Below, piece by piece: positions 44,111-53,650 of a stretch of 64,000 nucleotides of DNA. Both the position numbers and the translations under genes were made by a program. The notes beneath the pieces were generated by a model, which was given only the letters and a program-made list of their open reading frames with translations, searched no databases and was not told where the DNA came from. This DNA comes from Pokkaliibacter sp. MBI-7. GTDB lineage: Bacteria; Pseudomonadota; Gammaproteobacteria; Pseudomonadales; Balneatricaceae. Numbering within the stretch: the first letter of the stretch is position 1; every line of letters begins with the position of its first letter. The DNA is taken from contig NZ_JARVTG010000002.1 in assembly GCF_029846635.1 (NCBI RefSeq), positions 1,467,501 to 1,531,500 on the forward strand, read 5' to 3'.

Positions 44111-44190
44111 TATGGCTCCGCTTCATGCGCCCCATCAGCGCAAATTCAGGCTCACTGCCGAGAGAAGTACAGTGAGTCAGCGTACTTAAC

Positions 44191-44457
44191 TTACTGCCCG
44201 CTCTCTTCGCTGTCACTCAAACCGGAACCCGCCTTCTGCAAGGAGAAGCGAGGAACGATTTCGCCAAGCACATCGACGCTGTCACAGAAACTGCTTACCG
44301 GCCTTACCCATAAGCCACGTTCTCCGTATAACGCCCTGTAGAGCACCATCCACTCTTCAGTCTCCGTGTGCCGCACCACCTCCAACACCTGATACCGCCC
44401 GCCCTTGAAGTGCAGGTAGAATCCTGGCTGGACAACAGGTTGCTGTTCATCACTCAC
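44191..44457 (-). CDS. DUF1653 small protein
   Basis: The 88-residue protein has the DUF1653 signature: PGFYLHFKGGRYQVLEVVRHTETEEWMVLYRALYGERGLWVRP, then VPRFSLQK near its end. The domain is a small beta barrel of unknown role. I chose GTG 44457, with AAGGAG seven bases upstream, over the in-frame ATG at 44493, which would overlap hrpA. The hrpA stop is 11 bases upstream, so it is the second gene of that transcript. Confidence 0.85.
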   Translation of the reverse strand: MSDEQQPVVQPGFYLHFKGGRYQVLEVVRHTETEEWMVLYRALYGERGLWVRPVSSFCDSVDVLGEIVPRFSLQKAGSGLSDSEESGQ

Positions 44458-44468
44458 TGCTTTGCTCC

Positions 44469-47400
44469 TTAGGCACGTCGTACCTGTTCCCACAGTTTGT
44501 TCAGCCGTTTTGCAGATACAGGCTGCAATGTTCCCAGATTCTGAGCGAATAACGAAATCCGATATTCTTCCAGCATCCAGCGAAATGCTTCGAGACTGGG
44601 ATCCACGATCCCCTGTTTTTCATGAGCAGACCTGCGTTCAGTGTATTGCATCCAGTACGCCTGCAGTTCCTGACTGGCGGCCATTTCCTTGCCTAGATGA
44701 TTCTGAAAACGCTCCAGCCTTAGCTCAATACCACGCATGTATAGACTCATGCGCCTCAAATGCTGCAAAGGCGTTGCAGACACGAACCCTTTGTATACCA
44801 AATTTTCAAGCTGCTGCTTCACATCCGAAAGTATCAGAGCCCAGGCCAGATTGACCTTGCCCTGCAGGAATTTTGCTACACGATTTCGACTTTCCAATAT
44901 GGCAGCCACCAGCTCCGCCAGCTCATTGGCAGCCGCCACAACCTGATTTCGCCCTGCATCAAGGCCAAGCTCAAAGGTTTCTCGTGTACGCGGCCAATCT
45001 TTATCGTGCAGAAACACCTGTTCAAAAGCAGCATTAATAACATCATCCACCAGCTCTTCCTTCCGCCCTACCGCCACAAAGAACAGAGCCGACTGATTCA
45101 GTTTAGGCATATTTTTCTGCAGATACTTAACTTGTTGAGCCAGACGTAGCCGGTAGAGTCGCAACAACCCCAAACGCATGGATGCTCTGGCCAGATCAGG
45201 GTGATCAAAAACTTTCACCTCAAGCTGATCGCCAGCATCCTGCCAGGCTGGATAACCTTTCAACTTTATCCCCGCCTGCTCCAGCGTTATCTCCTCAGGC
45301 AAGGAGACATCCTCTGGCCAGTCAGTCAACCCCGTCCGCTCCAGCTCCGCCACGGGCATGCGTGCCATTTGCTGCTGCACCTGCCCGGCAAACTGCTCGC
45401 ATAGCGCCTCGAGATCACGCCCCATGCCAAGATCTTTGCCCTTGGAATCCAGCACACGCAGGTTAAATAAATGATGCGCCTCAAGGGCGTCTAGCTGCCA
45501 GGCCTCTGCAGGCACGAGCACTCCCGTCATGCGGCGTAGCTGATGGGTTATCGCTTCGAGCAAGCTACCGTCAGCAGAGGACAATGATGCCAGCATGGCA
45601 TCAACAAAGTCAGGGATAGGCACGAAATTACGTCGTAACTGCTTAGGCAGACCTTTCAGCAAGGCGATACACTTATCGCGCAGCATGCCTGGAACCAGCC
45701 ACTGCAGGCGCTCCGCGGGTAACTGCCGCAGCAGTGCCACAGGCACGTCCAGCGTGACACCATCGAGCTTATGCCCCGGATCAAAATGGTAATTCAGCGG
45801 GAGCTCCATGCCCTGCCAGCGGAAAACGTCGGGATATTGAGCCTCAGTGACACCTTCGGCCTGATGTCTCATCAGATAGGCTTTGGTCAGAAACAGTGCT
45901 TTAGGATCGCGCTGCTCAACACGCTTACGCCAACTCTCAAACGACGCCCCCCCAACGACCTGCTGTCCACCCAGCTCATCCAGCTTCTCGCGATAGAACG
46001 CGTACAGTGTTTCTTCATCGACCAGAATGTCGCGACGGCGTGACTTCGCCTCTAATGTTTCTACCTCGTCAAGCAGATCCCGGTTGTGACTGAAGAAAGG
46101 TGCGCGCGTATCATAGTCACCATTCACCAGCGCCTCGCGAACGAACAGGGTCTGGCTAACTTCCTGATCTACCTTGCTATAACTGACCTTGCGTTTCGGG
46201 ACAATAATCAGCCCAAACAAGGTTCGCTGCTGATAGGCCACTACCTCTGCACGTTTGCGCTCCCAATGCGGCTCCAGATAGGCATCTTTGAGCAAGCCTT
46301 CTGCAAGCGGTTCTACCCATTCAGGCTCAATTCGGGCCGCACAACGACCGTACAGCCTGCTGGTTTCCACCAGCTCGGCAACAACAACCCAACGAGGCTT
46401 TTTCTTGAAGAGTGCAGAGCCGGGGAAGATCATAAAGCGACGATTGCGGGTACCATGATAATCCCCCTCGTCCGCTTTCTGGCCGATATTCCCCAACAGC
46501 CCGGTCAGCAATGATTGATGGACCGCCTCGTAGCTTGCCGGATCTGCGTTGAGAGCCAGCCCCATCTCCTTGATCAGCAAATACAGCTGGCGATGCACAT
46601 CACGCCACTCCCGCATGCGCAAATAGTTAAGGAATTGCTTGCGACAATACTGGCGCAACTGATTCTGGCTTAACTCCTGACGCTGCTCTTCATAGCCCTG
46701 CCATAACTGCACATAACTGAGGAAGTCCGAGTCATCATGCTGCCACTGCCGGTGCCTTTCATCAGCGGCCTGCTGCTTCTCTGTCGGACGCTCGCGAGGA
46801 TCCTGTACCGTCAGGGCACTCACAATGATCAGTGCTTCGCTCAGGGAGCTACGCTCAGCTGCGGCAAGAATCATGCGACCTAATTGTGGATCGATTGGCA
46901 GTCTGGCCAGCTGCCGCCCCAGAGCCGACAGCTCTCGGCTGCTATCTACCGCCCCCAGCTCTTGCAACAGGCGGAAGCCATCATTCACAAAGCGGCTGTC
47001 GGGCCGTTCAAGGAAAGGGAACTCTTCGATATCGCCAAGCTTGAGCGACAACATCTGCAGAATGACGGACGCCAGATTAGTCCTCAGAATTTCTGCATCG
47101 GTAAACAAGGGCCGCGAAATAAAGTCCTCTTCGCTATACAGCCTTATACAGACGCCAGGACCAAGACGCCCACAACGCCCTTTTCGCTGATTGGCGCTCG
47201 CCTGGGAAATGGGCTCAATCGGCAGGCGTTGCACTTTAGATCGATAGCTATAACGACTGATGCGCGCGACACCGGTATCAATCACATAGCGGATACCCGG
47301 CACTGTTAACGAGGTTTCGGCCACGTTAGTCGAAAGAACAATACGCCTGCCACGCCCCGAAGGATGAAACATTTTTTGCTGTTCCGCATTAGAGAGACGC

Positions 47401-48404
47401 GCATAGAGAGGCAGTACTTCGGTATCACGCAGATTAGCCTTGCGCAGCACTTCAGCTGCTTCGCGTATTTCTCGCTCCCCACTGAGAAATACCAGCACGT
47501 CACCTAGCGGCAAGCGCTGCTGACGCTCGTACTCCGCCAGTTCTTCTACCGCCTCCAACACACCTTCGTATTGCGTCAGATCACGATCACCAGCCTCTTC
47601 ATCATCGTCAGACCAGCCCACCAGCGGACGGTAACGCACTTCGACCGGGTAGGTTCGGCCAGAGACCTCAAGCACAGGGCAATTATCAAAGTGCTGGGAA
47701 AAGCGCTGCAGATCGATAGTTGCAGAGGTGATAATGATTTTCAGGTCAGGGCGCTTCGGCAGAATTCTGCACAGGTAACCAAGCAGGAAGTCGATGTTGA
47801 GGCTCCGCTCATGAGCCTCATCGATAATCAGCGTATCGTATTGTTCCAAGAGTGGATCATGCTGGGTTTCTGCCAGCAGTATGCCATCGGTCATGAGTTT
47901 AATGCGTGTACTGGCGACTGACTCATCAGTGAAGCGGACCTGATAACCCACCATCTCACCCAGCGGCACGGACAGTTCTTCTGCCACACGCGCAGCCACT
48001 GCTCGAGCGGCCAGCCGTCTTGGCTGAGTGTGGCCGATGCGACCTCGGGCACCACGACCCAACTCAAGACACAGCTTGGGCAACTGTGTGGTTTTACCTG
48101 AGCCCGTTTCGCCTGCAATGACGACTACCTGATGACCATCAATCAATCTCAGTATTTCATCGCGCTTCTGGCAAATAGGCAGTTGCTCGTCGTAGTTGAA
48201 AACCACGCGTTGTTCCAGGCGGGAAGCGACGGTAGCCGCAGAGTTCTCAGCCAGCGTCTCGAAGCGTCCTAGCAGCTTGTCAAACGGCCGCTGCTCTTTC
48301 TGAGCTTTGCGAATAGCACCCAATATTCGCCGCAATTGACGCGCATCAGCGAGCGTACAATGTGCGAGGCGGTCGTACAGCTCATTAAATGATAGGTTTT
48401 CCAC
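44469..48404 (-). CDS. hrpA: ATP-dependent RNA helicase HrpA
   Basis: HrpA is a DEAH-box 3'-5' RNA helicase of large size, which in E. coli helps stalled ribosomes. The 1311-residue protein has GETGSGKTTQLPKLCLE (Walker A) near 96, IIDEAHERSLNIDFL (DEAH) near 200, ITSATIDLQRF and QRKGRCGRLGPGVCIRLYSEEDF (motif VI). The helicase-associated region is followed by a long C-terminal DUF3418 domain. Full length matches the enterobacterial protein. The DUF1653 gene follows 11 bases downstream. Confidence 0.97.
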   Translation of the reverse strand: MENLSFNELYDRLAHCTLADARQLRRILGAIRKAQKEQRPFDKLLGRFETLAENSAATVASRLEQRVVFNYDEQLPICQKRDEILRLIDGHQVVVIAGETGSGKTTQLPKLCLELGRGARGRIGHTQPRRLAARAVAARVAEELSVPLGEMVGYQVRFTDESVASTRIKLMTDGILLAETQHDPLLEQYDTLIIDEAHERSLNIDFLLGYLCRILPKRPDLKIIITSATIDLQRFSQHFDNCPVLEVSGRTYPVEVRYRPLVGWSDDDEEAGDRDLTQYEGVLEAVEELAEYERQQRLPLGDVLVFLSGEREIREAAEVLRKANLRDTEVLPLYARLSNAEQQKMFHPSGRGRRIVLSTNVAETSLTVPGIRYVIDTGVARISRYSYRSKVQRLPIEPISQASANQRKGRCGRLGPGVCIRLYSEEDFISRPLFTDAEILRTNLASVILQMLSLKLGDIEEFPFLERPDSRFVNDGFRLLQELGAVDSSRELSALGRQLARLPIDPQLGRMILAAAERSSLSEALIIVSALTVQDPRERPTEKQQAADERHRQWQHDDSDFLSYVQLWQGYEEQRQELSQNQLRQYCRKQFLNYLRMREWRDVHRQLYLLIKEMGLALNADPASYEAVHQSLLTGLLGNIGQKADEGDYHGTRNRRFMIFPGSALFKKKPRWVVVAELVETSRLYGRCAARIEPEWVEPLAEGLLKDAYLEPHWERKRAEVVAYQQRTLFGLIIVPKRKVSYSKVDQEVSQTLFVREALVNGDYDTRAPFFSHNRDLLDEVETLEAKSRRRDILVDEETLYAFYREKLDELGGQQVVGGASFESWRKRVEQRDPKALFLTKAYLMRHQAEGVTEAQYPDVFRWQGMELPLNYHFDPGHKLDGVTLDVPVALLRQLPAERLQWLVPGMLRDKCIALLKGLPKQLRRNFVPIPDFVDAMLASLSSADGSLLEAITHQLRRMTGVLVPAEAWQLDALEAHHLFNLRVLDSKGKDLGMGRDLEALCEQFAGQVQQQMARMPVAELERTGLTDWPEDVSLPEEITLEQAGIKLKGYPAWQDAGDQLEVKVFDHPDLARASMRLGLLRLYRLRLAQQVKYLQKNMPKLNQSALFFVAVGRKEELVDDVINAAFEQVFLHDKDWPRTRETFELGLDAGRNQVVAAANELAELVAAILESRNRVAKFLQGKVNLAWALILSDVKQQLENLVYKGFVSATPLQHLRRMSLYMRGIELRLERFQNHLGKEMAASQELQAYWMQYTERRSAHEKQGIVDPSLEAFRWMLEEYRISLFAQNLGTLQPVSAKRLNKLWEQVRRA

Positions 48405-48503
48405 TACAGACCTGTATCCTAACCTGTCGATTTGGGCTGGGCATTATAGGCGAGAGCCTAAGGCTATGCAGCTGTGGGCTCCGAGTACGCATGACAGAAC
48501 CCG

Positions 48504-49559
48504 CTATTCAGCCCAATCCCACTCCATTTCTTCCACTGTGGCCATGTCGTTGTGTAACAAACAGGCCTGGCGCAGCACCCCCAGAGCGATGGCCGCCCCA
48601 CTACCCTCCCCCAGGCGAATATTGAGGTTAAGCAAAGGCCTCGCTTCCATTGCCGCAAGAAGAGGCTCGTGCGCAGGCTCGGCAGAGACATGACTGAAAA
48701 TCAGCCATTGTCTTACAGCAGGCTGAATGCGAACGGCCAGCAAGGCAGCAGCACTACCCACCACACCATCCACCATGGCAGGAAGACCTAACTGGGCACA
48801 ACGGATAAAGCCCCCGACTTGAGCCGCTATTTCCAGTCCACCCAGACATTGCAGCACCTTCAACGGCGCAGTGGCAGATGTTATCTGATGGTATCTGAGT
48901 GCATCAGCGACACGGGAAACCTTCAACGCCAGCACATCTTCATCCAGCCCACTGCCAGCACCACAGACCTGCTCGGCTTTCAGGCCCAGACAGGCAGCGG
49001 CTAGGGCGGCGGCTGCAGACGTTGCACCGCTGCCGATATCCCCCGCCAGCCATAAGCGGCAGCCGGACTCCCATGCAGCATCAACGCGGTCTCGGCCAAT
49101 CGCCATCGCCTTGAAGCATTCATCTTCCTGCATTGCCACCTGATCAACGAAACTGGCTGTACCTTGCCTGACAACTCGATTCAACACGCCCTGCATAGGT
49201 TCAAGCTGACCACGCGCCCCGACGTTGACCAGCTCAAAACGAGCCCCCTGAGTCCGAGCAAGGATGCTGATCGCCGCACCTCCACGTGAAAATATGCGGA
49301 TACGCTCTCTGGTAAGCTTTTCATGGGAGGACGAAATACCCTCATCAATGACACCGTGATCGGCTGCAAAGACAGTAATATGAACAGGATCGATGGCAGG
49401 CCTGGCTGTGGACTGCATCGCCGCCAGCAACACTGCCACTTTTTCAAGCTCTCCCAAGCTTCCAAGGGGCTTGGCAAGGCAGGCCTGCCTTGCTTCAGCC
49501 TGCTGCCTGAAGATCTGCTTGGGAGATTTACTCGCCTGCTCAAACCAGTAATCAGTCAC
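48504..49559 (-). CDS. cobT: Nicotinate-nucleotide-dimethylbenzimidazole phosphoribosyltransferase
   Basis: CobT makes alpha-ribazole phosphate, the lower ligand precursor of cobalamin. The 351-residue protein has FAADHGVIDEGISSSHEKLT near 80, a Gly-rich AGDIGSGATSAAAALAAACLG near 180, and the catalytic Glu in LNIRLGEGSGAAIALGVLRQA near 317. Start is GTG 49559, with AGAGGAG five bases upstream. The in-frame ATG at 49589 has no good site. No other cob genes adjoin it, so it may serve cobamide salvage. It diverges from the NikK-like gene. I see no cobalamin riboswitch in the gap. Confidence 0.95.
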   Translation of the reverse strand: MTDYWFEQASKSPKQIFRQQAEARQACLAKPLGSLGELEKVAVLLAAMQSTARPAIDPVHITVFAADHGVIDEGISSSHEKLTRERIRIFSRGGAAISILARTQGARFELVNVGARGQLEPMQGVLNRVVRQGTASFVDQVAMQEDECFKAMAIGRDRVDAAWESGCRLWLAGDIGSGATSAAAALAAACLGLKAEQVCGAGSGLDEDVLALKVSRVADALRYHQITSATAPLKVLQCLGGLEIAAQVGGFIRCAQLGLPAMVDGVVGSAAALLAVRIQPAVRQWLIFSHVSAEPAHEPLLAAMEARPLLNLNIRLGEGSGAAIALGVLRQACLLHNDMATVEEMEWDWAE

Positions 49560-49729
49560 TTTCGCTCCTCTGGCCTCGGGGACCGACATCTTTCGTGAAG
49601 GTGGTATAAAAAGTGTCCAAGGTTATAAGCAATGCCATACAGGGAGTCCAGTTATTAATCCACTTGCCCCTTGACCATCACAAGCCCTGTTCCTACCATC
49701 TGCGGCATGCTTACCAAGGACGCCAGCCG

Positions 49730-50542
49730 ATGAATACACAGCTCTGCTGCTTAGGATTATCCAAGCGCCTCATACGATGGGGGGCAGGCATTGCAGCGGG
49801 CATGGTGATTTCGGTCTCGGCACAGGCACAGTTTCAGGAGATCATCCCCGATCAGGCAATTTTGCAGGACGTATTGCAACGCCACCTGCATCTGGACATT
49901 CGCTTTACTCATCCGATGGACATGGGTCCAGTGCTACCGATGGATTACCCGGAGGAAGTCGGTGTGATTGCCAATGGCCGTCGGACCATTCTGACTGACA
50001 AACTACAGACAAATACAGAAGACGGTGCGCAAACGTTCAGTTTGGACTACGAAGTCAAAGCACCAGGTGATCATATCTTTTATATAGTACCAACCCCTTA
50101 CTGGGATTCGTCCGAGCAAAAAATGATCAGCCAGTATGCAAAGGTCATTGTGGACGCCTACGGTGCAGGTAATGGCTGGGACGTACTGGTCGGTATGCCG
50201 ATGGAAATTCAACCCCTGAGCCGCCCTTATGCACTATGGGCTGGCAATGTATTTCAGGGCGTCGTCCTGCGTCATGGAGAGCCCGTCCCGTATGCCGAAC
50301 TATCGGTAGCCTACCACAACGATGGCAGTGTGATTCCGCCTGCAGATTCCTATTCAGAACAAATCATCAGAGCAGACATCAACGGCACATTCACCTATGG
50401 TATACCGAAGGCAGGCTGGTGGGGTTTTGCCGCCGCTGCCATGGCCAACGACCCCCTCAAAAATCCAGAGGGTGAAGCCGTTAACCACGAAGAAACTGGC
50501 GTGATCTGGGTTCACGCGCTCGACATTCACAAGGCCCATTGA
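49730..50542 (+). CDS. NikK-like exported metal-uptake accessory protein (DUF4198)
   Basis: The 270-residue product has a signal peptide (about 15-34, SAQAQ cleavage) and a DUF4198/NikK-type beta domain: QRHLHLDIRFTHPMDMGPVLPMDYPEEVGV and later WAGNVFQGVVLRHGEPVPYAELSVAYHNDG. The C-terminal block reads GTFTYGIPKAGWWGF. NikK proteins accompany nickel or cobalt ECF/ABC uptake systems. AAGGA ten bases upstream supports ATG 49730. It diverges from cobT, and cobalt uptake for cobalamin is a sensible guess, but no NikMQO or CbiMQO transporter is in the window. The call is by resemblance. Confidence 0.7.
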   Translation: MNTQLCCLGLSKRLIRWGAGIAAGMVISVSAQAQFQEIIPDQAILQDVLQRHLHLDIRFTHPMDMGPVLPMDYPEEVGVIANGRRTILTDKLQTNTEDGAQTFSLDYEVKAPGDHIFYIVPTPYWDSSEQKMISQYAKVIVDAYGAGNGWDVLVGMPMEIQPLSRPYALWAGNVFQGVVLRHGEPVPYAELSVAYHNDGSVIPPADSYSEQIIRADINGTFTYGIPKAGWWGFAAAAMANDPLKNPEGEAVNHEETGVIWVHALDIHKAH

Positions 50543-50550
50543 TCAAACCT

Positions 50551-51084
50551 ATGCGCAAACTGTTTTCCAAGCTGCCCTCCCTTTGCCTTCTGGGCATACT
50601 GTGCTCGTTCAGCAGCTCAGCATTTGCGCACAAACTAAAGCTGTTCCTCTCTGTTGAGGGCCGTTATGTCTCCGGGCAAACCTACTTTATAAATGATGGC
50701 CCCGCCCCCGGCACCACTATCAAACTACTGGACGCACAAAACAGAACCATTACCCAGATCCTGTCTGACGCGGATGGCTATTTTCGCCTGCCTCTTCCTG
50801 AACGAGGGGAAGTAATGGTTGAAGCCGATGCAGGTGCGGGTCACTCCGATCATGTGCACCTCACGCCACAACCGACTGTCAGCCAGACAACCCCCATTGA
50901 TGATGACATGAGCCCCTCGCAGAGACTGGACTTTGGCATCATCCAACACCAGCTCGACAACCTGCACGAACAGCTGCAACAGCATGATCAGCGCACCCGC
51001 CTGTTCGATATCTTTGGTGGCCTGGGCTACATTCTGGCGATCTTGTTTGGCTTACTGCTCTGGCGTCATCACAACCGCCGATAG
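50551..51084 (+). CDS. NikL/CbiL-like membrane-anchored protein
   Basis: The 177-residue protein has a signal peptide (to about 29, SSAFAHKLK). A beta domain carries LFLSVEGRYVSGQTYFINDGPAPGTTIKLLD and DADGYFRLPLPERGEVMVEADAGAGHSDHVHL, the NikL/CbiL pattern including the conserved His (in GHSDH). One C-terminal membrane helix lies at about 150-170. Such proteins complete nickel or cobalt ABC uptake complexes. The NikK-like gene ends eight bases before, so translation is coupled. The start could also be the TTG at 50539. No transporter subunit follows. Confidence 0.72.
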   Translation: MRKLFSKLPSLCLLGILCSFSSSAFAHKLKLFLSVEGRYVSGQTYFINDGPAPGTTIKLLDAQNRTITQILSDADGYFRLPLPERGEVMVEADAGAGHSDHVHLTPQPTVSQTTPIDDDMSPSQRLDFGIIQHQLDNLHEQLQQHDQRTRLFDIFGGLGYILAILFGLLLWRHHNRR

Positions 51085-51230
51085 TCCATACAGGCATATT
51101 GCATTTCTAGCTTGATGACCTACACTGCGCGGATGTTGTCTGGTACCTCCCATCGTCTGCTCTGCCGTAGAAACGTCATCATCCACTGTTAAAAAAGCAC
51201 TCCCCCACTATGGTGTTGAGGAAACAGACC

Positions 51231-51698
51231 ATGACTCAGAGCAATACGCTGGGATGGTATGAATGGGTTTCGTTACCCGAGCTCGGACTGCCTGCGATTA
51301 AAGCGAAGGTGGACACCGGGGCACGTACTTCCTGCCTGCACACCTACAGGGTAGAGCCATTTAATCGTGATGGAGAACCCTGGATTCGGTTCCATGTTCA
51401 TCCCTTACAGCACAACAGTGACACTTCTATCTGCTGCGAAGCCAAGGTCAAGGAGCAGCGTCAGGTAAGGGATTCTGGAGGGCATACCACATTAAGGTAT
51501 GTCATCGAGACAACCATTAGCCTCGGTACGCTGCTTCATCAGGTTGAAATCACCCTGACAGCACGCGATGACATGCAATTCCGCATGCTGCTTGGGCGTA
51601 CATCCATACCCAAGGGCTGCGTGGTGGACCCACATCGTTCACGACTGATGTCTGGCAAACCTGCCAGCAAAAAGAAATCCAAGAAGGCCGAATCATGA
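51231..51698 (+). CDS. rimB: RimB-type retropepsin-like protein
   Basis: The 155-residue protein has GLPAIKAKVDTGARTSCLH near 20-35, an Asp-Thr-Gly-Ala aspartic-protease triad, plus GRTSIPKGCVVDPHRSR near 120. This is the RimB/DUF785 family. RimB works with RimK, which adds glutamates to ribosomal protein S6 in Pseudomonas. The C-terminus is basic (PASKKKSKK). GAGGA before ATG 51231 sets the start. The gene overlaps rimK by four bases (ATGA), so they are translated together. Confidence 0.85.
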   Translation: MTQSNTLGWYEWVSLPELGLPAIKAKVDTGARTSCLHTYRVEPFNRDGEPWIRFHVHPLQHNSDTSICCEAKVKEQRQVRDSGGHTTLRYVIETTISLGTLLHQVEITLTARDDMQFRMLLGRTSIPKGCVVDPHRSRLMSGKPASKKKSKKAES

Positions 51699-52600
51699 AG
51701 ATTGCCATCCTTTCCCGTAACCCGGGACTTTACTCTACCAAACGCCTTCTGGAAGCTGCCGAGCAACGTGGACACGAAGCGCGTGTGATCGATACCCTTC
51801 GTTGTTATATGAACATCTCCAGCAATGCACCCAGCATTCACTATATGGGTGAAGACCTGAATGACTACGATGCCGTGATTCCACGTATCGGAGCATCAGT
51901 GACGTTTTATGGCACTGCGGTACTTCGCCAGTTTGAAATGATGGGTGTCTATCCTCTCAACGAGTCTGTTGGTATTTCTCGCTCCCGCGACAAACTTCGC
52001 TCACTTCAACTGTTATCACGCAAAGGCGTTGGCTTGCCTGTAACCGGCTTTGCCCATTCTCCCGATGACATCCCTGACCTAATCGATATGGTCGGTGGCG
52101 CTCCCCTTGTCATCAAGCTACTTGAGGGTACTCAGGGCATAGGAGTAGTGCTCGCAGAAACCCGTAAGGCCGCAGAAAGTGTCATCGAAGCTTTTATGGG
52201 GCTCGATGCCAACATTATGGTGCAGGAATTCATCAAGGAAGCCGGAGGAGCAGATATTCGCTGTTTCGTAGTGGGTGGCCGGGTCGTGGCAGCCATGAAA
52301 CGCCAGGCTCAGCCTGGCGAGTTCCGCTCCAATCTACACAGAGGCGGCTCTGCTTCTCTTGTTCGGTTGACCAGAGAGGAACGCGAGACGGCAGTAAATG
52401 CCGCACGCATCATGGGATTGAATGTGTGTGGCGTTGATATTCTTCGAGCGGAAAGAGGCCCATTGGTTATGGAGGTCAACTCCTCACCCGGACTGCAAGG
52501 GATAGAAGCAGCCACGGGCAAAGATGTTGCGGCAATGATCATTGAGTTTATCGAAAAACAAGCCAAGCCCAATCGCACTCGCACCAGAGGCCGCGGTTAA
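51695..52600 (+). CDS. rimK: Ribosomal protein S6 glutamate ligase RimK
   Basis: RimK adds glutamate residues to the C-terminus of ribosomal protein S6, tuning ribosome function. It is an ATP-grasp enzyme of 301 residues. Motifs are LSRKGVGLPVTGFAHSPDD, PLVIKLLEGTQGIGVVLAE (ATP binding), FIKEAGGADIRCFVVGGRVVAAMKR and GPLVMEVNSSPGLQGIEAATGKDVA (C-terminal metal sites). The start overlaps rimB by four bases. RimK is regulated by cyclic-di-GMP in Pseudomonas fluorescens, relevant to the two c-di-GMP proteins here. A hairpin at 52647 follows. Confidence 0.96.
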   Translation: MKIAILSRNPGLYSTKRLLEAAEQRGHEARVIDTLRCYMNISSNAPSIHYMGEDLNDYDAVIPRIGASVTFYGTAVLRQFEMMGVYPLNESVGISRSRDKLRSLQLLSRKGVGLPVTGFAHSPDDIPDLIDMVGGAPLVIKLLEGTQGIGVVLAETRKAAESVIEAFMGLDANIMVQEFIKEAGGADIRCFVVGGRVVAAMKRQAQPGEFRSNLHRGGSASLVRLTREERETAVNAARIMGLNVCGVDILRAERGPLVMEVNSSPGLQGIEAATGKDVAAMIIEFIEKQAKPNRTRTRGRG

Positions 52601-52646
52601 GATTCCTTTCCCAAAAGTGAAACTCAACATCCAGCTAACGACGCTC

Positions 52647-52668
52647 AGCCTGACCTGATGGTCAGGCT
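52647..52668. terminator. Hairpin between rimK and mscS
   Basis: AGCCTGACC and GGTCAGGCT form a perfect 9-bp stem with the loop TGAT. It lies between convergent genes, but neither strand shows a clear T-run, so it is a plausible but imperfect terminator. Confidence 0.6.
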
Positions 52669-52686
52669 GGACTGAACAGATTGGCC

Positions 52687-53556
52687 TTATGCCTGGGTCT
52701 CAACCTTGTCTGAAGAAGCAAATGCCGCCGCAGGTCCAGTGAATCCACCTTCAATGTGAATAGTTCGCTGCGGGAAGGGAATTTCGATATTTTCCTCATC
52801 AAACAGCGTTTTAATACGCTCATTAAGTGCAAAATAGACATCCCAATAATCGCTACTTTTTACCCATGGACGCACCACAAAGTTTACAGAGTTATCTGCC
52901 AGAGCGGCGACGCCAATAACAGGTGCGGGCGCAGGCAGAATACGGCTCTCTTCAGCCAGAATACGCTCCAGAACCTTACGGACATGGGCCAGATTCGAGC
53001 TGTACCCTACTCCCACTGTCATATCGATACGACGCTCGGTTTTGGTTGAGAAGTTAGTAAGCGTATTCTGCAGCAAGTTGGAGTTTGGCATCACGACATG
53101 CTGGTTATTTGATGTCTTGAGCTCGGTATACAGCAGGCCGATATGCTCAACTGTCCCCGCAGTGCCCGCACAATCGATAAAATCACCAATGCGGAAAGGG
53201 CGAAACGCGGTTAACAAGATACCTGCGGCGATATTAGACAAGGAGTCCTTCAATGCCAGGCCTACAGCCAAACCTGCAGCACCCACGACAGCTATCAAAG
53301 ACGTTGTTTGAATACCCAGCTGTGTCAGTGTGATAATAACGGTCAAAATGACCAGCACGGCATGAGTCAATGTGCGCACAAAAGAGGCCAAAGTGGGATC
53401 CATCTGCGCTTTGACTAACAAACCCAATACGACACTGCTAATTCTTCTGCTCAGCCACCACCCAAGAATAAAGACTAATAAGGCGGAAATTAGTCTGGGC
53501 CCCCAGGTCAGGATAATTGTCTCCACATATTGACTATCGAATGCAAAATTTTCCAT
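52687..53556 (-). CDS. mscS: Small mechanosensitive channel MscS
   Basis: MscS opens under membrane tension to release solutes on osmotic downshock. The 289-residue protein has three hydrophobic segments (about 15-35, 60-80 and 90-112). The pore helix region is VGAAGLAVGLALKDSLSNIAAGILLTAFRPFRIGDFI, with the Gly/Ala packing pattern, and then a beta domain follows (VVMPNSNLLQNTLTNFS). AGGAG five bases before ATG 53556 supports the start. Length is typical of E. coli MscS (286). Confidence 0.96.
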   Translation of the reverse strand: MENFAFDSQYVETIILTWGPRLISALLVFILGWWLSRRISSVVLGLLVKAQMDPTLASFVRTLTHAVLVILTVIITLTQLGIQTTSLIAVVGAAGLAVGLALKDSLSNIAAGILLTAFRPFRIGDFIDCAGTAGTVEHIGLLYTELKTSNNQHVVMPNSNLLQNTLTNFSTKTERRIDMTVGVGYSSNLAHVRKVLERILAEESRILPAPAPVIGVAALADNSVNFVVRPWVKSSDYWDVYFALNERIKTLFDEENIEIPFPQRTIHIEGGFTGPAAAFASSDKVETQA

Positions 53557-53650
53557 ATTTACTCCTGAATTGATATTGGATTGTCACATCCAATCAATGA
53601 CACCATTGGAGTATAATCGACTTTTTTGATCGATTCAGAGGAAAACTGTT

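Noticed and set aside
49590..49729. Cobalamin riboswitch upstream of the NikK-like gene or cobT
   Set aside because: None of the conserved blocks (GCCACTG box, CCCGCAACTGT region) is present in the 140-base gap.
51539..51841. Minus-strand frame over the rimB-rimK junction
   Set aside because: Antisense to two well-supported overlapping genes and lacks any domain.
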